From: Mesorhizobium sp. M2A.F.Ca.ET.046.03.2.1
GTDB taxonomy: Bacteria > Pseudomonadota > Alphaproteobacteria > Rhizobiales > Rhizobiaceae
Reading direction: 5' to 3'
DNA length: 64,000 nucleotides
NCBI RefSeq assembly: GCF_003952425.1
Contig: NZ_CP034449.1
Span: forward strand, 5,382,001 to 5,446,000
Below, one piece after another: positions 49,587 to 59,121 of the stretch. The notes under the pieces are model-generated. The model searched no databases, had not been told where the DNA came from, and saw only the letters and a list, made by a program, of their open reading frames with translations. The first letter of the stretch is position 1. The number at the start of each line of letters is the position of its first letter. Made by a program: the position numbers and the translations under genes.

Positions 49587-49740
49587 GCGCCCCCCTCTCC
49601 GGGCATCTCCCCCACAAGGGGGGAGATTGGCAGCTTGGGCGCGCCGCTCGATCCTGCGACGTCGGCGATTGGCGAAAGCCGACGCGACATCTGATCTCCC
49701 CCTAAGTGGGGGAGATGTCCGGCAGGACAGAGGGGGGCGC
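49587..49740. repeat. Foldback repeat between the VWA and MoxR genes
   Basis: Outer arms GCGCCCCCCTCT / AGGGGGGCGC (imperfect, with CCGGGCATCTCCCCC against GGGGGAGATGTCCGG) and two inner hairpins CTCCCCCACAAGGGGGGAG and CTCCCCCTAAGTGGGGGAG. It fills the 220-nt gap inside an otherwise compact operon, where it could stabilise or terminate part of the mRNA. Confidence 0.65.
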
Positions 49741-49800
49741 GGTCCCGCCAGCGTAGCTCACTAGCCCGGGAAGATGAGCCTAGCGCGCTGCGGTCGCCCA

Positions 49801-50682
49801 TCACGCCAGCGCCTCCTCGACAATCCTCCCCAGTTCCGGCGTGATCGCCGACAAATCCTCCTCATCCTTGATCAGCACGCCGATGGCCCGCCGAAAGGCC
49901 TCCGGCCACGGGCTGCCGCCCTTTTCGAGGATGGTCGCGGCATTCGCCCATTCCACCGCTTCAGCGATGCCCGGCGGCTTTGCGAGAGGCCGCGCGCGGA
50001 TCTCCTGCACGGCATTCGACACTGCGCGCGCCGTCGCCTCGGCAACGTCGCCCGAGCGCAGCATGATAATCTCGGCCTCGCGCCGGGCGTCGGGATAGCC
50101 GATCCAGTGGTAGACGCAGCGCCTGCGCAGCGCCTCGGCCAGCTCGCGGGTGCGGTTCGAAGTCAGGATGACGATCGGCTGCGTCGCTGCGCGGATGGTG
50201 CCGCGCTCGGGGATGCTGATCTGAAAGTCGGAGAGGAATTCCAGAAGCAGTGCTTCGAACTCGTGGTCCGAGCGGTCGATCTCGTCGACAAGCAATACAC
50301 GCTCGACCGGCGCGCGCAGCACCTGCAGCAGCGGCCGGGCGATCAGGAAACGGTCGTCATAGATGTCGATCTCGTGCTCGCCGGCATGGCGGATGGCGAG
50401 CAGCTGGCGCTGGTAGTTCCATTCGTAAAGCGCATGCCCGGCGTCGATGCCTTCGTAGCATTGCAGCCGCACCAGTTCGCGGCCGAGCAATTCGGCGACC
50501 GCCTTCGCGGCCTCGGTCTTGCCGACGCCCGGCGCGCCTTCGAGCAGCAGCGGCTTGCTGAGCCGGATCGCCAGGAAGATAGCGGTGGCGAGGCTGTCGT
50601 CGGCCAGATAGCGCGAGGCGGCAAGGCGCGCGGCGATCGCCTCCGGCGAAGCCGCGATCTCAACGACGTCGGCGCTGGGCAT
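49801..50682 (-). CDS. MoxR-family AAA+ ATPase (CoxD-like)
   Basis: 293 residues: Walker A GAPGVGKTE (about 50-58), Walker B VLLVDEIDRSD, sensor 1 VILTSNRTREL, and RRRCVYHWIGYPD typical of MoxR/CoxD. It is a chaperone-like ATPase that works with the VWA protein on metallo-cofactor maturation. It follows the Mo-subunit genes by 7 nt. Confidence 0.9.
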   Translation of the reverse strand: MPSADVVEIAASPEAIAARLAASRYLADDSLATAIFLAIRLSKPLLLEGAPGVGKTEAAKAVAELLGRELVRLQCYEGIDAGHALYEWNYQRQLLAIRHAGEHEIDIYDDRFLIARPLLQVLRAPVERVLLVDEIDRSDHEFEALLLEFLSDFQISIPERGTIRAATQPIVILTSNRTRELAEALRRRCVYHWIGYPDARREAEIIMLRSGDVAEATARAVSNAVQEIRARPLAKPPGIAEAVEWANAATILEKGGSPWPEAFRRAIGVLIKDEEDLSAITPELGRIVEEALA

Positions 50683-50689
50683 TGTCCCC

Positions 50690-51694
50690 TCAGCTCGCGG
50701 CCCGCGCCTTCAGCGCGCGCAGGATGCGTTCGGGCGTGATCGGCAGCGTGTCGATGCGCACGCCGACAGCGTCGAAGACGGCGTTGGCGACGGCCGGGAT
50801 CTGCGGGTTGGCGCACATCTCGCCTGGACCCTTGGCGCCGAACGGTCCGTCGGCGGAAGGTCGCTCCAGCACGATAATCTCTGTCTCGGCGAGGTCGCCC
50901 GGCCCCGGCATCAGATACTGGTTGAAGTCGGTGCCGCCATGGTCGCGGTTCGGATAATAAGGCTCGGTCGTCTCGTAGAGCGCATGGCTGATGCCCATCC
51001 AGGAGCCGCCGACCAGCTGCTGCTCGACCATCTTCGGGTTGAGCGCGCGGCCGATCTCGAAGACATTTTTCACGGTGAGGACCGTCACTTCGCCGGTCTC
51101 GTCGTCGACCTCGACCTCGGCCACGGTGCAGGCATGGGCATAGCAGGTCGACGGCTTCATCGCGCCGGTCTCCTTCTCCGGATAGGAGCGCGGGATCAGG
51201 AACATGCCGCGGCCCGAGATCGAGCGGCCGCGCTTGAAATGCGCCGACAGCGCGACATCGAAGATCGAGATCGATTTCTGCGGCGCACCCTTCACCTGGA
51301 TGTTGCCCTGGCCGTCGGTATCGAGGTCGGAGGCGTTCACCTCGAGTTCTTCGGCCGCGACTTCCAGCATCACCTGGCGGGCTTCCTTGGCTGCCTGGAT
51401 GACGGCATTGCCGGCACGGTGCGTGCCGCGCGAGGCGAAGGTGCCCATGCAGTGCGGGCCGGTGTCGGTGTCGGCGGTGTCGACGACGACGCGGTCGGTC
51501 GGCACGCCGATCGTCTCGGCGCAGATCTGCGCCATGATCTGCTTCATGCCCTGTCCCAGATCGACGCTGGAAAGCGTGACCATGAAATTGCCCGTAGGCG
51601 TCGAATGCACCAGCGCCTGGGTCGGGTCGCCGCCGAGGTTCATGCCGGTCGGATAGTTGATCGCGGCGACGCCGCGTCCACGCCGAATCGCCAT
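50690..51694 (-). CDS. Molybdenum hydroxylase large subunit, C-terminal half
   Basis: 334 residues equal to the C-terminal Mo-binding part of xanthine-dehydrogenase-family large subunits: NLGGDPTQALVH, VDLGQGMKQIMAQI, GTFASRGTHRAGNAVI, and the active-site Glu region GAKGPGEMCANPQIPAVANAV. It begins one base after the stop of the N-terminal-half gene, with AGGAAGGGAG as a ribosome site. The pair (455 + 334 residues) adds up to one normal subunit (about 770-790). It could be a natural two-polypeptide enzyme or a frameshifted single gene. Confidence 0.85.
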   Translation of the reverse strand: MAIRRGRGVAAINYPTGMNLGGDPTQALVHSTPTGNFMVTLSSVDLGQGMKQIMAQICAETIGVPTDRVVVDTADTDTGPHCMGTFASRGTHRAGNAVIQAAKEARQVMLEVAAEELEVNASDLDTDGQGNIQVKGAPQKSISIFDVALSAHFKRGRSISGRGMFLIPRSYPEKETGAMKPSTCYAHACTVAEVEVDDETGEVTVLTVKNVFEIGRALNPKMVEQQLVGGSWMGISHALYETTEPYYPNRDHGGTDFNQYLMPGPGDLAETEIIVLERPSADGPFGAKGPGEMCANPQIPAVANAVFDAVGVRIDTLPITPERILRALKARAAS

Positions 51695-51695
51695 C

Positions 51696-53063
51696 TCAGG
51701 CTCCCTTCCTGTAGGAGGACATCGCCATGTATTTTTCCGCCACCGGCCAGTTGGCGGCGCGCGAGGCTTCCTGCATGCATTCGATCAGCGCCGCACCCTC
51801 GGTCGGCTGGCGATGCGCCTTCATGTCGCCGTCGCGATAGGCGTTGATGAAGCGGAATTCGAGCGGGTCCATGCCGATCAGCCGCGCCAGCTTGTCCATC
51901 TGCACTTCCAGTGCGAAGTCGCTGATGGTGACGCCGAAGCCGCGCATGGCGGAGGAGGGGGTGCGGTTGGTGTAGACGCAATAGGTGTCGATCCAGACAT
52001 TCGGGATCGTGTAGGGCCCGGGATAGTGCGCGGCGCCCTTCTGCGCGCCGTAGGGCGAGTGGCGCGAATAGGCGCCGGCGTCGGTGTAGCCGGTCACCTT
52101 GCGCGCGACGATGCGGCCGTCCTTCATCACGCCGTCCTTGATGACGATCTTCTCGGCCGCGCGCGGCGAGGAGATCTGCATCTCCTCCTCGCGGCTGTAG
52201 ACGAAGGAAACCGGGCGTCCGGTGAGCTTGGCGCCGAGAATGGCGATCGGCTCGACGATGACGTCGACCTTGCCGCCGAAACCGCCGCCGACCGTGCCGC
52301 CGACGAAATGCAGCTTCGAGCCCGGCATCTGCAGGATGATCGAGGCGTTATCGAGGGTGAAGAACATCGCCTGCGTGTTGGTGTAGCAGGTGAACCGGTC
52401 ATTGCCTTCGGGCGCCACAACGCAGCCCGTCGTCTCGGTCGGCGCGTGCTCGATCGGCGAGGACTGATAGGACTGTTCGAGGATGTGGTCGGCCTGGGCA
52501 AAGCCCGCTTCGACATCGCCGAAGCGCACCTTGCGGCATTCGCCGCTGTCATAGAGATAATAGTTCTGGCCGTGATACTCGTTGACCAAGGGGGCGCCGG
52601 GCTTCAGCGCCTCCTCCATGTCGAAGACCGCCGGGAGCACCTCGTAATCGACCTTGACCTTGGCGGCGGCTTCCTGCGCCGCGCGCTCGGTCTCGGCCAG
52701 CACTGCCACCACGGCCTCGCCCTTCCAGCGCACCTTGCCGTCGGCAAGCACTGTCTCGTCCTCGGGACCCACCTGGATCAGGATCAGGATGGTGTAGACA
52801 TTGTGCGGCACGTCCTTGGCGGTCAGCACGCGCACGACGCCCGGATGCTTCTCCGCTTCCGACGTATCGATCGAGCGGACACGGGCATGGTGATGCGGGC
52901 TGCGCACCATCTTCAGATGCAGCATGCCCGGGAAGTTCCGGTCGGCGAAATAGGCGGTCTTGCCGGTGACGTGTCCCGGCGAATCGAGCCGCGGCCGCGG
53001 CTGGCCGATCTCGTTGAGACCGTCCTTGCGGACATCGGCGAAATAGTCCTTGCGCAGTTCCAT
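51696..53063 (-). CDS. Molybdenum hydroxylase large subunit, N-terminal half
   Basis: 455 residues: the a/b hammerhead domain (about 20-130, HVTGKTAYFADRNFPGMLHLKMVRSPHHHARV) and the first molybdopterin domain (TETTGCVVAPEGND, FVGGTVGGGFGGKVD). The motif SSAMRGFGVTISDFALE matches xanthine dehydrogenase-type enzymes; the AYxCSFR Cys motif of CO dehydrogenase is absent, so CO oxidation is unlikely. It ends with AEKYMAMSSYRKGA, where undivided homologues continue into the next domain. ATG 53063 has GGGAACGAG upstream. Confidence 0.87.
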   Translation of the reverse strand: MELRKDYFADVRKDGLNEIGQPRPRLDSPGHVTGKTAYFADRNFPGMLHLKMVRSPHHHARVRSIDTSEAEKHPGVVRVLTAKDVPHNVYTILILIQVGPEDETVLADGKVRWKGEAVVAVLAETERAAQEAAAKVKVDYEVLPAVFDMEEALKPGAPLVNEYHGQNYYLYDSGECRKVRFGDVEAGFAQADHILEQSYQSSPIEHAPTETTGCVVAPEGNDRFTCYTNTQAMFFTLDNASIILQMPGSKLHFVGGTVGGGFGGKVDVIVEPIAILGAKLTGRPVSFVYSREEEMQISSPRAAEKIVIKDGVMKDGRIVARKVTGYTDAGAYSRHSPYGAQKGAAHYPGPYTIPNVWIDTYCVYTNRTPSSAMRGFGVTISDFALEVQMDKLARLIGMDPLEFRFINAYRDGDMKAHRQPTEGAALIECMQEASRAANWPVAEKYMAMSSYRKGA

Positions 53064-53074
53064 GGCTCGTTCCC

Positions 53075-53557
53075 TCAGGCGGCGTTCTGCGAGTTGGCGC
53101 GCGCGGCAACCAGCACCGCCTGGATGATCGGCTCGTAGCCGGTGCAGCGGCAGATGTTGCCGGACAGCGCCTCGACCACGTCGTCGCGGCTGGGGTTCGG
53201 CGTGCGGTCGAGAAGCACTTTTGCCGCCATGATCATGCCCGGCGTGCAGAAACCGCATTGCGTGGCGAAGGCATCGAGGAAGGCGCGCTGCAGCGGATGC
53301 AGCACGCCACCCTCGGCAAGGCCGGCCGTCGTCTTGATGTCGGCGCCGTTGCAGGTCTCGGCCAGCGTCAGGCAGGATAGCCTCAGTTCACCGTCAATGA
53401 TGACGGAGCAGGCGCCGCAGGTGCCCTGATGACAGCCGCCCTTGGGCGAGGTGTCGCCGATCTTGTCCCTGAGCGCGTGGAGCAGCGTCGTGCCGCTCTC
53501 GATGAATTCAGCCTTTTCGGAGCCATTGAGCGTGAATTGAACCGGGACCTTCGCCAT
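53075..53557 (-). CDS. Molybdenum hydroxylase [2Fe-2S] subunit (CoxS-like)
   Basis: 160 residues. Plant-type cluster ligands Cys42, Cys47, Cys50, Cys62 (GCHQGTCGACS...SC) and second cluster ligands Cys101, Cys104, Cys136, Cys138 (CGFC ... CRC). It carries electrons from the Mo site to FAD. GGGAGGA precedes the ATG; it lies 11 nt before the large-subunit gene. Confidence 0.94.
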   Translation of the reverse strand: MAKVPVQFTLNGSEKAEFIESGTTLLHALRDKIGDTSPKGGCHQGTCGACSVIIDGELRLSCLTLAETCNGADIKTTAGLAEGGVLHPLQRAFLDAFATQCGFCTPGMIMAAKVLLDRTPNPSRDDVVEALSGNICRCTGYEPIIQAVLVAARANSQNAA

Positions 53558-53613
53558 TTTTCCTCCCTGCGCGCCTGCCCGGATGAACCGAACAGACGCG
53601 AATCCCCCACGGA

Positions 53614-54408
53614 TTAATTCGACAACAGCCGGCCGAGATGAACCGGCAGGACCTCGGTGCGATACCAGGCACTGGCGATCGGGTCGGTGATCGGCGCAAT
53701 GCCTTCGCCCGCGGCGGCAAGCGCCGGCGCGATTTCCCGCGGCGTGAGCTTGCAGCCGAGCAGCGCCTTCTCCGCCGCCGTGGCGCGGATCGGGCGATCG
53801 GCCATGCAGCCCAGCGCGATCCGCGCCGAGACCACCGTGCCGTCGGCCGCAAGTTCCAGAAGCGCGGCGATGCTCAGCACCGACACACCCTTGGGTTTGA
53901 CGCGCGACACTTTCAGGAAGCGGAAGCTCTCCGCCCCGGGCAATGCAAAGCCGACAGTGGTGACGATGGCGCGACTGGTGTCGCGATTGGCCAGGAAGGT
54001 CTCGATCGGCGTCTCGCCGTCTTCGTTGACGACGGTCGCGCCCAGCGCCAGCAGTGCCACGGCGAAATCGCCGTAAGGGGCAGGGGCGAACAGATTGCCG
54101 CCGACGGTCGCCATGTTGCGGATCGCCGGCCCGCCGACGGCGCACGCGGCCGGCGCGAGTGCGGCAAGCTCGGGATGGCTGGCAATGGCGGCCATGGTGA
54201 CGGAGGCGCCGAGCCCTACGTTGCCGCCCGCAACAGCGATTTGCGAGAGGCCAGGATCGGTGACGCGGACCAGGCTGGATGTGGACACATCGCCTTCATT
54301 GGCCGCGCGGACGACAAGCGTACCGCCGCCGAGATAGCGCGTGCCGGCGGCTTGCAGTGCGGCATTGGCGTCCTTCACGGTCGAAAAAGTCTGCAGCGCA
54401 AGCGACAT
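53614..54408 (-). CDS. Molybdenum hydroxylase FAD-binding subunit (CoxM-like)
   Basis: 264 residues with the FAD_binding_5 motifs RYLGGGTLVVRAAN (about 23-36) and NMATVGGNLFAPAPYGD (about 98-114), then a CO_deh_flav_C domain. Slightly short compared with the usual 280-300 residues. Oxidises the FeS subunit and passes electrons to the respiratory chain or NAD. Part of the minus-strand operon. Confidence 0.9.
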   Translation of the reverse strand: MSLALQTFSTVKDANAALQAAGTRYLGGGTLVVRAANEGDVSTSSLVRVTDPGLSQIAVAGGNVGLGASVTMAAIASHPELAALAPAACAVGGPAIRNMATVGGNLFAPAPYGDFAVALLALGATVVNEDGETPIETFLANRDTSRAIVTTVGFALPGAESFRFLKVSRVKPKGVSVLSIAALLELAADGTVVSARIALGCMADRPIRATAAEKALLGCKLTPREIAPALAAAGEGIAPITDPIASAWYRTEVLPVHLGRLLSN

Positions 54409-54423
54409 GGCGCGCTCCCCGGT

Positions 54424-54867
54424 TCAACTGTTGACGGCGAAATGGGCCTTCAGGGCGTTGAAGCCGCCCTGGAAGACGTTGGCGCCCATGCCCTCGGCCA
54501 ACTTGTCGGCCTCCTCCGGCGCTGCGTCGAAGCTCGCCGTCCATTCCGCATAGGTGCGGTTGCCGTCGGTGACGCGGCGCAATTGCAGCGTCGCCTTGTG
54601 ATTGGTGAGCGGCTGCGGCGTTTCGAGGATGGAATAGCTGACCAGGAAATTCTCGTCCGAGAAGTCGAGCAGCTTTTCACGCAGGGTCGCGCCGCTGACC
54701 AGTTTGAAATTGCGCACGCAGCCGATCGTAGTTGCGTCCTTGCCGTCCTCGATGAGGCTTTCCACCATGCGAGGATGCCAACCGGGCAAACCGTTGAAGT
54801 CGCGGATGCGCGCCCAGACCTGCTCGACCGGCGCGTCGATGACGCTGGAAATGGTGACTTTCGCCAT
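54424..54867 (-). CDS. SRPBCC-family protein (CoxG-like)
   Basis: 147 residues of the START/Bet v1-like fold: SSVIDAPVEQVWARIRDFNGLPGWHPRMVES at the N-terminus and EWTASFDAAPEEADKL near the C-terminus. CoxG relatives anchor Mo hydroxylases to the membrane or carry hydrophobic ligands. ATG 54867 (MAKVTISS) is preferred to one six codons upstream. First structural gene after the AraC regulator. Confidence 0.82.
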   Translation of the reverse strand: MAKVTISSVIDAPVEQVWARIRDFNGLPGWHPRMVESLIEDGKDATTIGCVRNFKLVSGATLREKLLDFSDENFLVSYSILETPQPLTNHKATLQLRRVTDGNRTYAEWTASFDAAPEEADKLAEGMGANVFQGGFNALKAHFAVNS

Positions 54868-54972
54868 AGACTCGTTCCCTTGCAAAGATCGGGAGAAGGC
54901 TAAGGCTGTCGGTCAGCTTGCGCTTATCAATGCGTCTTGAAGGCGTATCAACCAGTCGGAAAAACAGGCGCC

Positions 54973-55800
54973 TCAGGACGTCGCCCGAGCGGCTTCACGA
55001 TAGAGCGTCGGCGGCACGCCGACATGGTCGCGGAAGAAGCGTGAGAAATTGCCCTGGGTGGTGAAGCCGAGATTGCAGGCGACGGAGATCAGCGGTTCCT
55101 GCGACCACTGCAGCTGGCGCACGGCTTCCTCCATGCGCAGCGTGTTCCAGTAGACGTTCGGGGTCAGGCTGGTCTGTTCCTTGAAGAGCGCAAAGAAATG
55201 CGGTCGGGAGAGCCCGACCGAACGGGCGACATCGTCGAAGGAGATGCGCTCGCAGACATTGGCCTTCATCAGCTGGATCGCCTTGCGGACACGGAAGTCG
55301 AGCATCGTGTTGATGCGCGCACGGGCTATCTGCGGCGACGAAGCGTCCGCTGCGTCGAGCACTGAGTCGATGAAACGCTCGATCTCGTAATTGGCGACGT
55401 CGTCGATGCTCTCATTGTCGGTGAGATGATCGAGCAGGTTGGCCGCCGCCTGGTGCAGCCAGGGCTCCAGCGTGATCGCGGCCTGCGTGAACAGCGGCGC
55501 CGAGGAGGGCAGGTCGCGGCGCCGGCGCGCCCAATCCGGGTCGATGTAGAAGGCCAGGAACAGGCCGGGCCTGCCGTCATGCGACAGCGCGTGGCTGTGC
55601 GGCTGGAATGAGTTGATGCCCGCTGCCGTGAACGGCCCAAGCCGCACCGTTTCCCGGCCGATGGTCATTTCGCCTGCCGTGCCTTCCAGCCAGATGATGA
55701 GATGTGCCTCGCCATGGGCATGGGTGACGAAGTCGTTGGCGACATTCAGCACGGAAACATGCCCGAACCGGCCCCAATAGAGCCTGATCGCGTCCGTCAT
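54973..55800 (-). CDS. AraC-family transcriptional regulator
   Basis: 275 residues: cupin-like N-terminus (HAHGEAHLIIWLEGTAGEMTIGRETVRLGPFTAAGINSFQPHSHAL) and two C-terminal helix-turn-helix units (ISFDDVARSVGLSRPHFFALFKEQTSLTPNVYWNTLRMEEAV; LISVACNLGFTTQGNFSRFFRDHVGVPPTLY). It stands 105 nt upstream of, and on the same strand as, the Mo-hydroxylase genes, so it is the probable activator of that operon. Confidence 0.9.
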   Translation of the reverse strand: MTDAIRLYWGRFGHVSVLNVANDFVTHAHGEAHLIIWLEGTAGEMTIGRETVRLGPFTAAGINSFQPHSHALSHDGRPGLFLAFYIDPDWARRRRDLPSSAPLFTQAAITLEPWLHQAAANLLDHLTDNESIDDVANYEIERFIDSVLDAADASSPQIARARINTMLDFRVRKAIQLMKANVCERISFDDVARSVGLSRPHFFALFKEQTSLTPNVYWNTLRMEEAVRQLQWSQEPLISVACNLGFTTQGNFSRFFRDHVGVPPTLYREAARATS

Positions 55801-55968
55801 GGGTATCGTTCCTCCCGCAGGCGACTGGCCTCCCTTCGCCTGCCCAAGGATAGTGCGGCTGAGTTTGCGGTGGCGTCAAGGCGGGCAAAGATGACGGACG
55901 CTTTGGGGGGCGGCAAGCGGACGGATTTTCAGACTGAGCGATAGGGGTGGCGACCCCTTCTCCCACAA

Positions 55969-57159
55969 GGAGGGCTTTGCACGGAACTGAGTTGGTGATT
56001 CCGTATGTCCGGCATGAAGGGGAGATGATTCGGATGGTCGATCGCGTGCTTGGACAACTGAGCCTTGCGGATGGGCTGGTGTGGTCGGATGTGACGGAGC
56101 TTGACCAGATCTCGCGAGTGATCGACTGGGTGCCGATCAAGGCGCTTCTTGGTCAGCGCAGCGGACCAGGACGGGGCAATATTAGCTATCCGGCCGAGGC
56201 CTTGCTGCGCTGTCTGCTGCTTGGCGTGTGGAACAATCTCAGCGATCCTTCGCTGGAGGCACAACTGCGCGACCGGCTGTCGTTCCGCCGCTTTGCCGGT
56301 TTCAGCCTGTCGGACCCCACGCCGGACCATTCGACGTTGTGGCGTTTCCGCGAGGAGCTGAAGTGCGATGGGCTGATCGACCGGGTGTTTTATGAGATCA
56401 CGCGGCAGCTTGAGCAGAAGGGGCTGATCGTCAAGCGCGGCACGTTGATTGATGCCTCCTTCATGCAGGCCGCCGCGCGCCCGCCGGCGAAGCCGAAGAA
56501 GGGTGAGGAGGCGACGGCGCGGCCATCGGCTGATGGCGAGGCACGTTGGGGACGCAAGGGCACCAAGACCGTGTTCGGCTATAAGGTGCACAACGGCGTC
56601 GACGATGCTCATACGCTGATCCGGCGCATGGACTTCACGGATGCATCGGTCACCGATACCGAGCCGGCCGACGGCCTGATCATCGGGGACGAGAAGGCGG
56701 CCTATGGCGACCAAGCCTACTACACCCATGCCCGCCATGCCCGGCTGAAGCAGGCCGGCATCAAGGACCGGCTGATGCACAGAGCCAACAAGCACCATCC
56801 GCTGACGCCGCGTCAGAAGCAGCGCAACCGGCTGATCTCGAAGGTGCGGGCGGCAGTGGAGCGGCCGTTTGCAGTGTTCAAACAGCGCTACGGCATGCGG
56901 CGACTGCGCTTCTTCAACCTTGCCACCAACAGGACGCAGTGCATGCTTGCCGGCTGCGGCTACAATCTGCAGCGAGCGGCCGCAGTCCTTTTCCCGAAGA
57001 GGAAGCCGGCATGAGGCGCAGTCCGCCCAAAATCCACTGCCAAGGCGGCCTGAGGCCCCAAGAGCGAGGCAAAATAACCCGCCAAAGCGGCCAGAGCGCC
57101 TTTCAAAAAACGCCCATCCGCCTCGTGCGCTAAATATCGACTCCCATGCAAAACCCTCC
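55969..57159 (+). mobile_element. IS5-family insertion sequence
   Basis: About 1.19 kb with imperfect terminal inverted repeats: GGAGGGCTTTGCACGG on the left (55969-55984) against CCATGCAAAACCCTCC on the right (57144-57159), two mismatches. One intact transposase. Flanking DNA CCTTCTCCC on the left and GGGGAGAAGG on the right are the two arms of the same palindromic repeat, so the element sits at its centre. No convincing target duplication could be fixed. Confidence 0.78.
56034..57014 (+). CDS. IS5-family transposase
   Basis: About 326 residues. DDE residues: Asp in TLIDASFMQ, Asp in YGDQAYYT, Glu in AAVERPFAVFKQRYGMRRLRF. N-terminal DUF772-type region SYPAEALLRCLLLGVWNNLSDPSLEAQLRDRLSFRRFAGFSL. 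The start is placed at ATG 56034 (AAGGGGAG 9 bases upstream); the frame is open to 55947 but that start lies outside the element. ATG 56025 is also possible. Confidence 0.9.
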   Translation: MVDRVLGQLSLADGLVWSDVTELDQISRVIDWVPIKALLGQRSGPGRGNISYPAEALLRCLLLGVWNNLSDPSLEAQLRDRLSFRRFAGFSLSDPTPDHSTLWRFREELKCDGLIDRVFYEITRQLEQKGLIVKRGTLIDASFMQAAARPPAKPKKGEEATARPSADGEARWGRKGTKTVFGYKVHNGVDDAHTLIRRMDFTDASVTDTEPADGLIIGDEKAAYGDQAYYTHARHARLKQAGIKDRLMHRANKHHPLTPRQKQRNRLISKVRAAVERPFAVFKQRYGMRRLRFFNLATNRTQCMLAGCGYNLQRAAAVLFPKRKPA

Positions 57160-57183
57160 TCGGGGAGAAGGAAGAAAGAGGCG

Positions 57184-58182
57184 CTAGTCGCTCCTGCGGA
57201 AGTTGCGGATACGGTCGAACAGCACCGCCAGGATGATCGCGCCGCCGATGAAGGTGCCTTGCCAGAAGGCGTTGATGCCAAGCAGGCCGAGGCTGTTGCG
57301 GATCACCTCGATCAAGGCAGCGCCGACGATGGCGCCGAGCGCGGTGCCGACACCGCCGGCAAGATTGGCGCCGCCGATGACGGTGGCGGCGATGACCTGC
57401 AGCTCCATGCCGGTGCCGAGATTGGTGGTGACCGCACCCAGCCAGCCGGTCTGGATGATGCCGGCGAGCCCGGCGGACAGAGCCGAGATCATGTAGACGG
57501 CGACCTTGATCTGCTTGACCGGAACGCCTGTCAGCGTCGCCGCGTGCTCATTGCCGCCGATGGCGAAGATGTGCCGGCCGAACTTGGTCCAGCGCAGGAT
57601 GAAGCCGGTGATCAGCGCCAGGATGATCATGTAGAGAACCGGATTGGCGATGCCGAAGACCCAGGCGCCGCCGCCCAACGCCAGGAGCTTCTGGTGGTCC
57701 GGCCCGAACTGGAAGACCACGGTGTTGTTGGAGGCGACCATGGCAAGGCTGCGCGCCACCGAGAGCATGCCGAGCGTCACCACGAAAGGCGGAAAGCCGA
57801 CATAGGCGATGAGCACGCCGTTGAAGGCGCCGATGGCGAGCGCGGTGACGATCGTGGCGAGGATGCCGATCTCGATCGAATAGCCGGCATGCATGGTGAC
57901 GGCGAGCACCATGGAGCACAGGCAAAGCACCGAGCCGACCGACAGGTCGATGCCGCCGGTGATGATAACGAAAGTCATGCCGAGCGCGACGATGGCGACG
58001 AAGGTGACGTTGCGGGTGATGTTGAAGAGGTTCTTCGAGGTGGCGAAGGAATCGGTCGCGAAGGACAGGAACAGGCAGGCGAGAATGACCGCGATCACCA
58101 CCCAGAATGTCTGGTTGGCGAGGAGCCGCGACAGGAAAGTGTGCTGCTTCTGCGCGATCGTCTGGTCAAGGGTGACTGCCAT
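57184..58182 (-). CDS. Ribose-type ABC permease
   Basis: 332 residues, BPD_transp_2 family: ITGGIDLSVGSVLCLCSMV, GFPPFVVTLGMLSVARSLAM, IAATVIGGANLAGGVGTALGA. ATG 58182 has AGGAAAGG upstream. Follows its ATPase gene by 65 nt on the minus strand; the binding protein of the system is on the opposite strand at 59440. Confidence 0.9.
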   Translation of the reverse strand: MAVTLDQTIAQKQHTFLSRLLANQTFWVVIAVILACLFLSFATDSFATSKNLFNITRNVTFVAIVALGMTFVIITGGIDLSVGSVLCLCSMVLAVTMHAGYSIEIGILATIVTALAIGAFNGVLIAYVGFPPFVVTLGMLSVARSLAMVASNNTVVFQFGPDHQKLLALGGGAWVFGIANPVLYMIILALITGFILRWTKFGRHIFAIGGNEHAATLTGVPVKQIKVAVYMISALSAGLAGIIQTGWLGAVTTNLGTGMELQVIAATVIGGANLAGGVGTALGAIVGAALIEVIRNSLGLLGINAFWQGTFIGGAIILAVLFDRIRNFRRSD

Positions 58183-58247
58183 TGTCGACCTTTCCTGAGG
58201 TGGGACGCGGAACACCGCGCGTCACGCCACCCGTTCAAATCCGTGAG

Positions 58248-58991
<744 letters not shown>

Positions 58992-59121
58992 CAGCCTTAA
59001 GCCTCCCCATGTTGACGCAGCAGTTTGCCGGCTTGCCAGCAGCGCTTGCGTTCCGCCCGTCCATCTCCTCACGAACGGCGCGATACATGCATTTAGGCAA
59101 AAGCCGGCAAAGCCGTCAATC

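Noticed and set aside
51696..53063. CO dehydrogenase (coxL) identity for the Mo subunit
   Set aside because: The AYxCSFR active-site loop is missing; SSAMRGFG points to the xanthine-dehydrogenase-like branch, although CoxD/E/G-like genes are present.
55947..56033. Transposase start at 55947
   Set aside because: It lies outside the left terminal repeat (55969), so the native start must be inside the element.
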